Source: Methylobacterium sp. J-078
GTDB taxonomy: Bacteria; Pseudomonadota; Alphaproteobacteria; Rhizobiales; Beijerinckiaceae
Assembly (NCBI RefSeq): GCF_022829285.1
Contig: NZ_JAKSYI010000112.1
Coordinates: 106,424-170,423, forward strand
Direction of reading: 5' to 3'
Length of the DNA stretch: 64,000 nt
Positions 39,140-47,881 of the stretch are shown in pieces. Within the stretch, counting starts at the first letter, position 1; every line of letters starts with the position of its first letter. The position numbers and the translations under genes are program-made. Below the pieces are notes generated by a model, which worked only from the letters and a program-made list of their open reading frames with translations, was not told the DNA's origin and ran no database searches.

Positions 39140-39741
39140 GATTGCCGCGTAGCGGAACGCCCTTAAGGATCGGTGTCGTGCCACCGCCCCGCGCGTCCCG
39201 GAATCGGGCGCCGCCCGGCCCGGCCGGCAGACGCGCTAAGCGGCCTTGCGAGATCTTGCATTCGTGAGCGGTCAATTCTTGACCCGGGCACACAAATTCT
39301 TGTCACCCCAGCGGCGTGGGGCGGGCGCCGACCCAGTCGGTGGGAAAAGCGCGTTCGGCGGGGCGCCGCCGGCAGGCGCGAAGCGATGCCGCCCCCTCCG
39401 GCGGAACCCCCGCAGGACCCCGCTGGTATCTGGTTAAACCATTGCTATAGAACCGTATTTATCGTCCCGCGCGGAAGGGTCCGGTCCGGCACCGGGAGCC
39501 ACCGGCGCATCAAGTACAGGTCGCGGACGCGCAAGATTTCATGCAAGTCGAGCCGGCCTCGTCTCGCCTCGAAGGCGGATGAGCCCCGCCCGTGGCCGTC
39601 GCGCCTGTGGATGACGGGGCGCCCAAGAGCGGAATCCCCTTGGAACGCTCGCAGCACCGCTTAGTTGTTGCAGCTATGCGCTGCGAGGCCACCGGCCGTG
39701 GGCGTACCGGCACTCACCGCCGACATCCGGAGGAAGATCCC
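39140..39741. other. 602 bp gap upstream of the SWIB gene
   Basis: No convincing gene is visible on either strand; a 70-codon minus frame at 39445-39657 lacks a ribosome site. The gap holds an AATTCTTG direct repeat at about 39274 and 39294, a TGGTTAAACCA palindrome at 39431-39441 in an AT-rich patch (to about 39470), and the SWIB ribosome site at its end. A small RNA or promoter in 39420-39480 is possible. Confidence 0.4.
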
Positions 39742-40113
39742 ATGGCGAAGAGCACCACCAAGACTGCGGAGAAGGCGGCCCCCAAGGCTGCGCCGAAGGA
39801 GGCCGAGAAGCCGGCCCCGGCCGCCAAGGGCAAGAAGGTCGCCGCGCCGAAGGGTGACGGTGCCAAGCCGAACGCCCTGCAGCAGCCGCTCAAGCCCTCC
39901 GCCGAGCTGGCCGCCGTCGTCGGCACCGCCGCCCTGCCGCGCGGCGAGGTCGTCAGCAAGGTCTGGGAATACATCAAGAAGCACAACCTCCAGAACCCCG
40001 AGAACAAGCGCGAGATCCTGGCCGACGACAAGCTGAAGAAGGTCTTCGGCAAGGACAAGTGCACGATGTTCGAGATGAACAAGCATCTCGCCGCACACCT
40101 CAAGTCTGCCTGA
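39742..40113 (+). CDS. SWIB/MDM2 domain protein
   Basis: The 123-residue product has a Lys/Ala/Pro-rich N-terminal tail of about 50 residues (TKTAEKAAPKAAPKEAEKPA), resembling histone-like tails, then a SWIB domain: ALQQPLKPSAELAAVVGTAA, LPRGEVVSKVWEYIKKHNLQ, and KLKKVFGKDKCTMFEMNKHL. SWIB domains are otherwise best known from eukaryotic chromatin remodellers, with bacterial copies in chlamydiae and alphaproteobacteria. A DNA-related role is likely but not shown. The ATG at 39742 follows GGAGGAAGATCCC. Confidence 0.93.
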   Translation: MAKSTTKTAEKAAPKAAPKEAEKPAPAAKGKKVAAPKGDGAKPNALQQPLKPSAELAAVVGTAALPRGEVVSKVWEYIKKHNLQNPENKREILADDKLKKVFGKDKCTMFEMNKHLAAHLKSA

Positions 40114-40198
40114 GCGGAACCCGCCTCCACGAACCCTCGGATCGGCGCCGGGGAGGGAACCTCCCTCCCCTTGGCTGGCCGGTCCGCATTCGGACGGC

Positions 40199-42343
40199 TC
40201 AGCCGGCCGCCTTTGCCCGGCGTGAGCGGCGCTCGACCTTGCGGGTCGCCGTCTCCTGAAGGTGGCGCTCGATGGCGCCGTTGGCCCGCGCGCGCATCTC
40301 CCGCATCGCCTCGGCATCGTCGAAGGTCTCGGGAAACCGCCGTGACAGCCAGAGATAGGCGCTGGCGAGCTTCACCGTCCGCTCCTGGTAGTCGAGTTCC
40401 CCGGCGAGGTTGGCCCGCAGGGCCGGCACCGTGGCGCCCTGCGCGCGAGCCTGGGTCCAGCGCTCCAGCAGGCCCAGCGAGACCGGGTCGCGCCGGTCCA
40501 CCGGGCAGACCGAGAACGCGAATTTTTCCGCGATCGGGAGTCGCGCCTTGTCGACCACCCGGGCGATCTCCAGAATTTCTTCGAGCGCCGAGGGCTGGAA
40601 CGGCGAGCCGGCATAGAAGGTGGCGCGGGCGAAATGCGCCAGCACCTCCCGCAGGCTGTCGGTGCGCATCTCCTCGGCCACGGAATTGATCGCGATGAGG
40701 TCGGGCCGCACGAAGAAGCGCGTGTCGGCGGCGGGCGCCGTCGGCGCGCCGGCGAGTGCCGCCCGGATCGGCTCCAGCCCTGTCTCGTCGACGGCGGCGA
40801 CGTAGCCCTCGTCCTGGTGTCCGAAGCGGCCGGCGCGGCCGGCGATCTGGCGGATCTCGGAATTGGTCAGCGCCCGCTCGCCGACCCCGTCCCACTTGCG
40901 CACCGCCGAGAACACGATCCGCTTCAGGGGGCCGAGGTTGAGGCCCATGCCGATGGCGTCGGTGGTGACGAGCACGTCGGCCTCCCCCGCCCGGAAGCGC
41001 GCCGCCTCGGCGCGCCGCACCTCGGGCGAGAGCGCCCCATAGATCGTCGCCACCCGATGCCCGGCCGCCACCAGGATCTCGCGGTTCTCGTGGACGGCCC
41101 GGCGCGAGAACGCCACGACCGCGTCGCCCGGCGTCACCTTCTCCAGGGGCACGGGCGCCTCCTGCAGCACCAGCGGCGTCTTGCGCACGAAGGTGACGAC
41201 CTCGAGGGACTCGTTGGCGGCTTCCGCCGCGCGGCGCACGGCGGCCAGCGCATCGTCCGAGCCGCAGACCACCACGAGGCGGGCGGGGATGCCGAACAGT
41301 GCGTTGGTCCAGGCCCAGCCCCGGTCGGGATCGGCGATCATCTGGATTTCGTCGATGACCGCGACGTCGACGGGCCGGATGAGGTCGGCGGTCTCGATGG
41401 TGCGGGCGGTGTGCGTCGGGTTGAGGTCGCCCAGCGTCTCCTCGCCCGTCACCATGCCCGCGCGCAGGCCGCGTTCGGCCAGGGCCTCGTAGTTCTCGAG
41501 CGCCAGCAGGCGCAAGGGGGCGAGGTAGGTGCCCGTGGGGGCGGCGCGCAGCATCTCCAGGGCCGCATAGGTCTTGCCGGAATTCGTCGGTCCCATGTGG
41601 AAGACGATGCGCCGGCCGAGGCGCCGGGCCGCCGTGAACTTCTCGATATAGGCCCCGAATCCGACCTGATCGCGCAGGCGGCGCAGGCGCGAATCCTCGC
41701 GGGCCACGTTGCGGGCACGCGCTCGCACGCCCTTCAGGGTGTCGGTGAGGGACTGGTTGAGGTTGGGCGAGAGCAGGAAGGCCCGCGAGCGCAGGGAGCG
41801 GTCGAGATGGTCGATGTAGGTGACGGCGTCGGCGCCGACCTCGCGCAGGTCCTCGGCCACCTGATCGCGCAGGCGCTCTACCGCACGGCGCAGGGATTTC
41901 GCGGTCCGCACCGAGGTCTCGGCGACGGCGGCGCGCAATTCGTCGAGGCGCCAGGTCGGATCGTTGCGATGGGCCATGCCGGCCAGGATGCCGGCGATGC
42001 CGGTCTCGGGCGCGGCGTCGATCCGCAGATCGAGGCGCCCACCGTCGAGGACGGGGATCAGGGTGCGGATGGACCAGGCGATGCTGCCGTCCCGCATCGC
42101 CGCGCCGCGCAGGGTCGGCACCGTCTTCTTGAGGGCCGCGATCCCACCCTCCGCGAAGGCGCGCCGGGCCTTCAGCTCGCGCAGGGCCTTGGCCACCACC
42201 GCATCCTCGACGAAGCCGCCGAACTCCGGCAGGCCGAGATGGAGTCGCAGGGCCTCCGCCTCGACGCTCCGGGGCGGCAGGCCGAGGCGCATGGCCGCCT
42301 CCAGCAGGATCTCGTTCGTCGGTCGCGCGCGCTTGCGGGCCAT
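40199..42343 (-). CDS. Suv3-like superfamily II RNA helicase
   Basis: The 714-residue product resembles mitochondrial SUV3 helicases. Walker A is GPTNSGKT at residues 251-258, Walker B DEIQM in VAVIDEIQMIADPDRGWAWT, motif VI QIAGRAGRFG, and a helicase C domain (VATIYGALSPEVRRAEAARF; VLVTTDAIGMGLNLGPLKRI). The first about 230 residues are specific to this family. A C-terminal basic tail (RKVERRSRRAKAAG) could bind RNA. It likely unwinds structured RNA in turnover. The start at 42343 is the family start; an upstream frame to 42616 is antisense to a promoter region. Confidence 0.93.
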   Translation of the reverse strand: MARKRARPTNEILLEAAMRLGLPPRSVEAEALRLHLGLPEFGGFVEDAVVAKALRELKARRAFAEGGIAALKKTVPTLRGAAMRDGSIAWSIRTLIPVLDGGRLDLRIDAAPETGIAGILAGMAHRNDPTWRLDELRAAVAETSVRTAKSLRRAVERLRDQVAEDLREVGADAVTYIDHLDRSLRSRAFLLSPNLNQSLTDTLKGVRARARNVAREDSRLRRLRDQVGFGAYIEKFTAARRLGRRIVFHMGPTNSGKTYAALEMLRAAPTGTYLAPLRLLALENYEALAERGLRAGMVTGEETLGDLNPTHTARTIETADLIRPVDVAVIDEIQMIADPDRGWAWTNALFGIPARLVVVCGSDDALAAVRRAAEAANESLEVVTFVRKTPLVLQEAPVPLEKVTPGDAVVAFSRRAVHENREILVAAGHRVATIYGALSPEVRRAEAARFRAGEADVLVTTDAIGMGLNLGPLKRIVFSAVRKWDGVGERALTNSEIRQIAGRAGRFGHQDEGYVAAVDETGLEPIRAALAGAPTAPAADTRFFVRPDLIAINSVAEEMRTDSLREVLAHFARATFYAGSPFQPSALEEILEIARVVDKARLPIAEKFAFSVCPVDRRDPVSLGLLERWTQARAQGATVPALRANLAGELDYQERTVKLASAYLWLSRRFPETFDDAEAMREMRARANGAIERHLQETATRKVERRSRRAKAAG

Positions 42344-42665
42344 GGGCCTCTCGTCGGGGGGCTTTGCATCCGCCACGGACGGGCGACCGGGCCGCACCAG
42401 GGTGCGCGGGCCGCGAGCCAAAAAGCAACGTCTCGGATCAGCGCAATGCACCGGCCGTTCGCGCGGTCGCAGGCGAGGCGTGGTCGTCGCCGAGCAGGAC
42501 GCCCCTGTGCCGCCAGCAACCGGACGCGGCTCCGTTCGGCTTTTGACGAAGGTTATTGAATCCCCGGAGCGGACGCCGCTATGGGGTCGAGGGTCCGGAG
42601 CGCGGGCGTCCCCCATGTTCCGGACCCTCGATGATCAATGCCCGGACATGTCAGGAGCATCGACG
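42344..42665. other. Divergent intergenic region between helicase and an 88-residue gene
   Basis: The 322 bp gap separates divergent genes, so it should contain both promoters. I see a TTGACG hexamer at about 42543-42548 with an AT-rich AAGGTTATTGAAT after it, a plausible plus-strand promoter part. No gene, GGAAC-N16-CGTT site or terminator is apparent. Confidence 0.4.
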
Positions 42666-42932
42666 ATGCACGAGAATTCTGCCGGATCGGCCGCGTTCTG
42701 GGCCTCGGTGACGCATGACGTCACCGCCCGGGTGGAGCCGGTTCTGAACCGGAACACGCAGGCCCGCGCGGACGTCATCGCGTACCTGCGAGACCTCGAA
42801 GCGGTGGCCCTGCGCGAGGGCAGCAGCCGCGAAGCCCTGCAGGTGATCGCCTCCGGCCGGCGCCTCCTCGGCGACCGCAGCGAAGCGGCGCGGGCGGCGG
42901 TGGCCCGCGCGGTGCGGGCGTCCCTGGCGTGA
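42666..42932 (+). CDS. Small hypothetical helical protein
   Basis: The 88-residue product (start ATG 42666 behind AGGAG) reads MHENSAGSAAFWASVTHDVT and continues helical, with RADVIAYLRDLEAVALREGS and an Ala/Arg-rich C-terminus. It has no signal peptide or membrane helix. I do not recognise the family. It converges on ecfG with 19 bp between stops. A nearby ATG at 42648 lacks the ribosome site. Confidence 0.65.
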   Translation: MHENSAGSAAFWASVTHDVTARVEPVLNRNTQARADVIAYLRDLEAVALREGSSREALQVIASGRRLLGDRSEAARAAVARAVRASLA

Positions 42933-42951
42933 GGCCGGCCCAGGCCGACCG

Positions 42952-43533
42952 TCACGCCTGCGCTTCAAGGGCCGCCCGCGTGACGGCATCGGCGCCGATA
43001 TCGTCGGTGCCGTTCATGCCAAGGGTCTCGATGAGGCGGACGCGGGCCCGGCTGACCCGGCTCTTCATGGTGCCGACGGCGACGCCGCAGATCTCGGCCG
43101 CTTCCTCGTAGGTGAAGTTCTGCGCGCCCACGAGGACCAGCGCCTCGCGCTGGCTCAGCGGCAGACCGTCGAGGGCCTCCTGGAATTCGCGCATCTCCAC
43201 GCGGATCTCCTGCTCCGGCAGGCTGGTGAGGCGCCCGGCCAGGGTGCCGTCCGCATCCTCGACCTCGCGCTTGCGCTTGCGCTGCTCGGAATAGAACAGG
43301 TTGCGCAGGATCGTGAACAGCCAGGCCGTGAGGTTGGTGCCCCGCGTGAAGCTGTCGGCTTTGGTCCAGGCGCGCACGAGCGTATCCTGGACGAGGTCGT
43401 CGCTGCGGTCGAGATCGTAGGTCAGCGAGAACGCGAAGGCGCGCAGAGCCGGGATCGCGCCGAGCAGAAGCTCGCGCATCTCGTCGTCGGCACCGCGCGG
43501 CGTGCCGACCGGGGCTTGCATCGCGGTCATCAT
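42952..43533 (-). CDS. ecfG: General stress response ECF sigma factor EcfG
   Basis: This 193-residue ECF sigma factor has region 2 (FAFSLTYDLDRSDDLVQDTL, with WLFTILRNLFYSEQRKR) and region 4 (LDGLPLSQREALVLVGAQNF, TYEEAAEICGVAVGTMKSRV). The pairing with NepR, and the short N- and C-terminal ends, identify the ECF15/EcfG group that drives the alphaproteobacterial general stress response. Its start overlaps the nepR stop by 4 bp (ATGA), so the two are translationally coupled. The phosphorylated activator PhyR is not in this window. Confidence 0.95.
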   Translation of the reverse strand: MMTAMQAPVGTPRGADDEMRELLLGAIPALRAFAFSLTYDLDRSDDLVQDTLVRAWTKADSFTRGTNLTAWLFTILRNLFYSEQRKRKREVEDADGTLAGRLTSLPEQEIRVEMREFQEALDGLPLSQREALVLVGAQNFTYEEAAEICGVAVGTMKSRVSRARVRLIETLGMNGTDDIGADAVTRAALEAQA

Positions 43534-43778
43534 GAGGATCCTCGCGTCTCGCCACGGGCGGCCAGTTCGGTGAGAAGGGCGTCGAAGCGGTCGGGAAGCG
43601 GCTGGTTCAGCACTTCGGCGTAGAGAAGGCGCAGGTTGCGCCCGATCCGTCGGCGCGCCTCGAGGGGGATGCCGACGGGTTCGGACCCCGCGGGGGGTGC
43701 GTGTGCCGGAACGGTGGATGCCGCCGCGGGCACGGGAAATTCGACGCTGAGGTTCGGATCGCTCGTCTTAATGCTCAT
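43530..43778 (-). CDS. nepR: Anti-sigma factor NepR
   Basis: The 82-residue product is NepR, which holds EcfG inactive until phospho-PhyR binds it. The core is IGRNLRLLYAEVLNQPLPDR then FDALLTEL, with the invariant QPLPD. The N-terminal about 35 residues are Pro/Ala-rich and disordered, as usual. It overlaps ecfG by 4 bp and is the first gene of the pair. A second NepR-like gene is at 1391-1600. Confidence 0.95.
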   Translation of the reverse strand: MSIKTSDPNLSVEFPVPAAASTVPAHAPPAGSEPVGIPLEARRRIGRNLRLLYAEVLNQPLPDRFDALLTELAARGETRGSS

Positions 43779-44167
43779 CGCTGCTCATCGCTCGACGGCC
43801 GCGATCGGGGTGCGAAGGTGCGCCGTCATTTCGACGGCGGTGCTAGCGACGCACGATTTAACGCGTTCTGAAAAATGTATTCATCTGATCTTAAGCCTGC
43901 GAATGCAGGCCGAAATCACGCCACTCGATCCAGAAACGATTGGATACAAACGCATGACCACGATCAAGCGCGATCGACGCCCGTCTATAGTTCCGAAATC
44001 CTGTCTCCAAGCTGAACAATAAGGGGCCGAATCGAGGCCGTCGCGCTTGGGCCGGTCGCGCCGCCCCCCCGCCTGTCCGTCATGGAGCCCGCCGACGTGG
44101 CCCGCGTGGCCCGCCGCTTGCGGCCCGGGATCGGGCCGTTCCGATCCCTCCGTTCAGAAACAATCCG
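43779..44167. other. Intergenic region between nepR and glutaminase
   Basis: The 389 bp gap separates divergent genes. It is AT-richer in 43855-43960. I looked for an EcfG autoregulatory promoter (GGAAC-N16/17-CGTT on minus) ahead of nepR and did not find a clean match. A 22-codon plus frame near 43953 is too weak to call. Confidence 0.4.
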
Positions 44168-45109
44168 ATGCAGACAGATTCGTCCGAACTCGACCGCGTC
44201 GTCCGGGACATCGCGGACGAAATGCAGGATCGGACGGATCGGGGCGAGGTGGCGACCTACATTCCCGAACTCGCCCGCGTCGACGCGAAGGCTTTCGGCC
44301 TCGTGGTGATCGATGCGGACGGGCACGTGGCGGCGGGCGGAGACAGCGACGCGCCCTTCTCGATCCAGAGCATCTCGAAGGTCTTCACCCTGACCCTGGC
44401 GCTCGGCATGGCGGGCGACCGGCTCTGGCGCCGGGTCGGGCGCGAGCCCTCGGGCAGCCCGTTCAACTCCATCGTCCAGCTGGAGCGCGAGCGCGGCATC
44501 CCGCGCAACCCGTTCATCAATGCGGGCGCCATCGCGGTCACCGACCTGATCCTCTCTGGCCACCAGCCCCGGGAGGCCCTCGGCGAGATCCTGCGCTTCA
44601 TGCAGTTCCTGGCGCAGGACCCGACGATCACCATCGACGAGGCGGTGGCGGCCTCCGAGCTGCGCACGGGCTTCCGCAATGTGGCCCTGGCCAACTACAT
44701 GAAATCCTTCGGCGTCCTCGACAATCCGGTGGATTTCACCCTCGGCGTCTACTTCCACCACTGCGCCATCAGCATGTCGTGCCGGCAGCTCGCCCAGGCG
44801 GGGCGCTTCCTGGCCCATTCCGGGCGCAACCCCGCCACCGGCCACTCGGTGGTCTCGCCCGAGCGGGCGCGGCGCATCAACGCCGTGATGCTGACCTGCG
44901 GCCACTACGACGGCTCGGGGGAGTTCGCCTACCGCGTCGGCCTGCCGGGCAAGAGCGGCGTCGGCGGCGGCATCCTCGCCATCGCGCCGGGCCGGGCCTC
45001 GATCGCCGTGTGGTCGCCGGGGCTCGACGCCTCCGGCAACTCGCATCTCGGCCGCATCGCGCTGGAGATGCTGACGAAGCGCCTCGGCTGGTCGATCTTC
45101 GGGGCGTGA
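44168..45109 (+). CDS. glsA: Glutaminase A
   Basis: Glutaminase hydrolyses glutamine to glutamate and ammonia. The 313-residue product is a serine-dependent beta-lactamase-fold enzyme with the catalytic SISK motif (PFSIQSISKVFTL), EPSGSPFNSI, PRNPFINAGAIAVTDLI, and the conserved tyrosine and GKSGVGGGI near the C-terminus. The length matches the GlsA/YbaS family. It is followed by a minus-strand regulator. Confidence 0.95.
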   Translation: MQTDSSELDRVVRDIADEMQDRTDRGEVATYIPELARVDAKAFGLVVIDADGHVAAGGDSDAPFSIQSISKVFTLTLALGMAGDRLWRRVGREPSGSPFNSIVQLERERGIPRNPFINAGAIAVTDLILSGHQPREALGEILRFMQFLAQDPTITIDEAVAASELRTGFRNVALANYMKSFGVLDNPVDFTLGVYFHHCAISMSCRQLAQAGRFLAHSGRNPATGHSVVSPERARRINAVMLTCGHYDGSGEFAYRVGLPGKSGVGGGILAIAPGRASIAVWSPGLDASGNSHLGRIALEMLTKRLGWSIFGA

Positions 45110-45125
45110 CGCCGGCCCGGGCGGG

Positions 45126-45830
45126 TCACGCGCCCGACCCGGCGGAGCCTCCCTGCGCCAGCGCGTCGAGATAGGTGCGCAGCAGCGTGACGCGCCTCGG
45201 CCGGAAACTCGCGCCGGCGGCCTCGGCGGCCGCGATCCGGTCGGCGCGAAACATCCGGTAGCCCGCGCGCAGGCAGCACCAGGCCAGGACCACGAGCTTG
45301 CGGTCGAGATAGACGATCGCCAGCGGCCAGATCGTGCGCTCGGTGAAGCGATCGTCCTTGTCGGCGTAGCGGATCGTCACCGCCTCCTCGCGCCAGCACC
45401 CCTCCCGGATCGCCGCCATCCCGACCGAGGGCGAAAAGCGCATCTCGGAGCGGCGGACCCGGGACACGGCATGGAGCAGATGCTGCTGGCTCGCGTCCGG
45501 CAGGGTCGCCACCACCTTGGCGAGCACCGCGTCCGCCGCCCGCGCCAGGGCCGGGTCTCCCATGTGCCGCACTTCCGCGAGACCGAGCACCAGGGCCTCG
45601 ATCTCGATCCGGTCGAAGATCTGCGGCGGCAGCGCTCCGTCCTCGATCAGGCGGTAGCCGTAGCCGCGCTCACCCTCGATGAGGGCGCCGGCCGCCCGCA
45701 GGCTGTCGATGTCGCGGTAGAGCGAGCGGATCGAGACGCCGGTCTCCTCGGCGAGCCGCGCGGCCGTCACCGGCGCCGGCAGCATGCGCAGGGCCTGGAG
45801 CAGGCGAAACAGGCGGTCGGTCCGGGGCAT
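45126..45830 (-). CDS. YafY-type transcriptional regulator (HTH_11 plus WYL)
   Basis: The 234-residue product has an N-terminal winged HTH (LFRLLQALRMLPAPVTAARL, AEETGVSIRSLYRDIDSLRA) and a C-terminal WYL ligand domain (AVTIRYADKDDRFTERTIWP). WYL regulators respond to nucleotides or oligonucleotides. It is divergent from the GST gene 77 bp away, so that gene is a candidate target. It converges with glsA. Confidence 0.9.
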   Translation of the reverse strand: MPRTDRLFRLLQALRMLPAPVTAARLAEETGVSIRSLYRDIDSLRAAGALIEGERGYGYRLIEDGALPPQIFDRIEIEALVLGLAEVRHMGDPALARAADAVLAKVVATLPDASQQHLLHAVSRVRRSEMRFSPSVGMAAIREGCWREEAVTIRYADKDDRFTERTIWPLAIVYLDRKLVVLAWCCLRAGYRMFRADRIAAAEAAGASFRPRRVTLLRTYLDALAQGGSAGSGA

Positions 45831-45907
45831 CGCGCAACTGACGCAAACTGGCAGTTGAGCTCAGGTATAGACGGGGGCGTCGAAACCGCCAACCGGAGCC
45901 ATCCCCC

Positions 45908-46516
45908 ATGCTGACCCTCTATCATTCCCCCCAGAGCCGCTCGACCCGCGTCGTCGCCCTGCTCCACGAACTGAACGCGCTGGATGCGGTGGCGATCGAG
46001 CGGGTCGCCATCCCGCGCCGGGACGGCTCCGGCCAGCGCGACCCCCGCAACCCGCATCCCGAGGGCAAGGTTCCGTTCCTCGTCCATGACGGCGTAGCGG
46101 TTCGGGAGAGCAGCGCGATCATGCTCCACCTCGCCGACCTGTTTCCGCAAGCCGGCCTGAACATCCCGCTCGGGCACCCGCAGCGCGGCGCCTATCTCGG
46201 CTGGTTCGCCTGGTATGCGGGCGTGGTCGAGCCGGTGATGGTCCTCGAAGCCATCGGCCTTTCGCACCCCGCCCTCGCGGCGACCTTCCGGGACGGCGCG
46301 GCGATGCGCGAGCGTCTGCGCGAAGCGCTGGCGGAAGGCCCCTTCCTGTTCGGCGCGCAATTCACGGCGGCGGACCTGCTGCTCCACTCGCCCTATGCCT
46401 GGTTCGGCAAGCCCGGCGACCCGGTCCTCGACGCCTGGATCGATCGCTGCATCAGCCGCCCGGGCGCGCGCTTCGCCCTGGAATTCGACGCCGAGGCTCA
46501 GACCCCCTCCGCGTGA
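45908..46516 (+). CDS. Glutathione S-transferase family protein
   Basis: The 202-residue product has a thioredoxin-fold N-terminal domain (LTLYHSPQSRSTRVVALLHE, NPHPEGKVPFLVHDGVAVRE-type with SSAIMLHLADLFP) and a helical C-terminal GST domain. The catalytic residue in this beta/zeta-like type is a serine near PQSRS. It is divergent from a YafY-type regulator. Substrate unknown. Confidence 0.9.
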   Translation: MLTLYHSPQSRSTRVVALLHELNALDAVAIERVAIPRRDGSGQRDPRNPHPEGKVPFLVHDGVAVRESSAIMLHLADLFPQAGLNIPLGHPQRGAYLGWFAWYAGVVEPVMVLEAIGLSHPALAATFRDGAAMRERLREALAEGPFLFGAQFTAADLLLHSPYAWFGKPGDPVLDAWIDRCISRPGARFALEFDAEAQTPSA

Positions 46517-46556
46517 TCACCACGCGCCATCAGAGCCCAAGGAATGGGCAAAAAGA

Positions 46557-46587
46557 AAGGCCTGCCGCGGGTGAAGCGGCAGGCCTT
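46557..46587 (-). terminator. Rho-independent terminator of glnII
   Basis: AAGGCCTGCCGC and GCGGCAGGCCTT form a perfect 12-bp stem with a seven-base loop. On the minus strand it is followed by TTCTTTTTG, a strong T tail. It is 42 bp past the glutamine synthetase stop and also limits the convergent GST transcript. Confidence 0.85.
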
Positions 46588-46628
46588 GATGTCGAAGCAG
46601 GCAGGATGCCCGCGAAAATGCCTAGAAC

Positions 46629-47669
46629 TTAGGCGGCAGCCTGCGCCTCACCGGCGGTCGGAACCGACGCGATGGTCTTCAGGATCTGCGAGGCGATCTG
46701 GTAGGGGTCCCCCTGGCTGTTGGGACGGCGGTCTTCCAGGTAGCCCTTGTACTCGTTGTTGACGAAGCTGTGCGGCACGCGGATCGAGGCGCCGCGATCG
46801 GCCACGCCGTAGCTGAACTGGTCGATCGCCGCGGTCTCGTGCTTGCCGGTCAGGCGCATGTGGTTGTCCGGACCGTAGACCGCGATGTGGTCGTCGAGGT
46901 TCTCCTTGAAGGCCGCCATCAGCGCCTCGAAGTAGCCCTTGCCGCCGATCGTGCGCATGTGCTCGGTCGAGAAGTTGGCGTGCATGCCCGAGCCGTTCCA
47001 GTCGGTGGCACCCAGCGGCTTGCAATGGTACTCGACGTCGATCTCGTAGGTCTCGCAGAGGCGCTGCAGCAGGTAGCGGGCGACCCACATCTCGTCGGCG
47101 GCCTTCTTGGAGCCCTTGCCGAAGATCTGGAATTCCCACTGGCCCTTGGCCACCTCGGCGTTGATGCCCTCGTGGTTGATGCCGGCGTCGAGGCAGAGGT
47201 CGAGGTGCTCCTCGACGATCTTGCGGGCGATGCTGCCGACTTCCTTGTAGCCGACGCCGCAATAGTACGGGCCCTGCGGAGCGGGGTAGCCCGCGGTCGG
47301 GAAGCCGAGCGGGCGGCCATCCTTGTAGAAGAAGTATTCCTGCTCGAAACCGAACCAGGCGCCGTCATCGTCGAGGATGGTGGCGCGCTTGTTGGAGGCG
47401 TGCGGGGTGACGCCGTCCGGCATCATCACTTCGCACATCACCAGAACGCCGTTCTTGCGGGTGGAATCGGGGAAGTGACGCACGGGCTTGAGCATGCAGT
47501 CGGAGCTGCCGCCCTCGGCCTGCATCGTCGAGGAGCCGTCGAAGCCCCAGAGCGGAAGCTGCTCGAGGGTCGGGAAGGCGTCGAATTCCTTGATCTGGGT
47601 CTTGCCGCGAAGGTTCGGCACCGGAGTGTAACCGTCGAGCCAAATATACTCGAGTTTGTATTTCGTCAT
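46629..47669 (-). CDS. glnII: Glutamine synthetase type II (eukaryotic-like GSII)
   Basis: The 346-residue enzyme makes glutamine from glutamate and ammonia. Its length and motifs are those of GSII: LEYIWLDGYTPVPNLRGKTQ, LPLWGFDGSSTMQAEGGSSD (the beta-grasp GFDGSST), AWFGFEQEYFFYK with the metal-binding Glu pair, GINHEGINAEVAKGQWEFQI, and NDH-like GMHANFSTEHMR. GSII lacks the adenylylation tyrosine of GSI, so regulation is probably transcriptional (NtrC). The start at 47669 (MTKYKLEYIW) follows an AGAGGCTCGGA region. The gene is monocistronic. Confidence 0.97.
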   Translation of the reverse strand: MTKYKLEYIWLDGYTPVPNLRGKTQIKEFDAFPTLEQLPLWGFDGSSTMQAEGGSSDCMLKPVRHFPDSTRKNGVLVMCEVMMPDGVTPHASNKRATILDDDGAWFGFEQEYFFYKDGRPLGFPTAGYPAPQGPYYCGVGYKEVGSIARKIVEEHLDLCLDAGINHEGINAEVAKGQWEFQIFGKGSKKAADEMWVARYLLQRLCETYEIDVEYHCKPLGATDWNGSGMHANFSTEHMRTIGGKGYFEALMAAFKENLDDHIAVYGPDNHMRLTGKHETAAIDQFSYGVADRGASIRVPHSFVNNEYKGYLEDRRPNSQGDPYQIASQILKTIASVPTAGEAQAAA

Positions 47670-47881
47670 TCCGAGCCTCTCGTCCTGAAGCGATGCGATA
47701 TCCCGGGTTGCCTGAGACCCCAGGGCACCTGACGGGTTTCGCAGCCATCCCTGGCTGGGGCGGCCTAAGCAACGTTCGCGCCAGACGTTCCGGGCTTCCG
47801 GGTGCGACATGTGCGCCGCCCGCGCAGCCGTGAGGGTTCGTTAACGGGTTTGTCCTAGCGCTGGCTGATCAGGAGATCGCG

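Noticed and set aside
39445..39657. A 70-codon minus-strand frame in the gap before the SWIB gene
   Set aside because: No ribosome site, basic noise-like composition and no membrane or domain features; not enough to call a gene.
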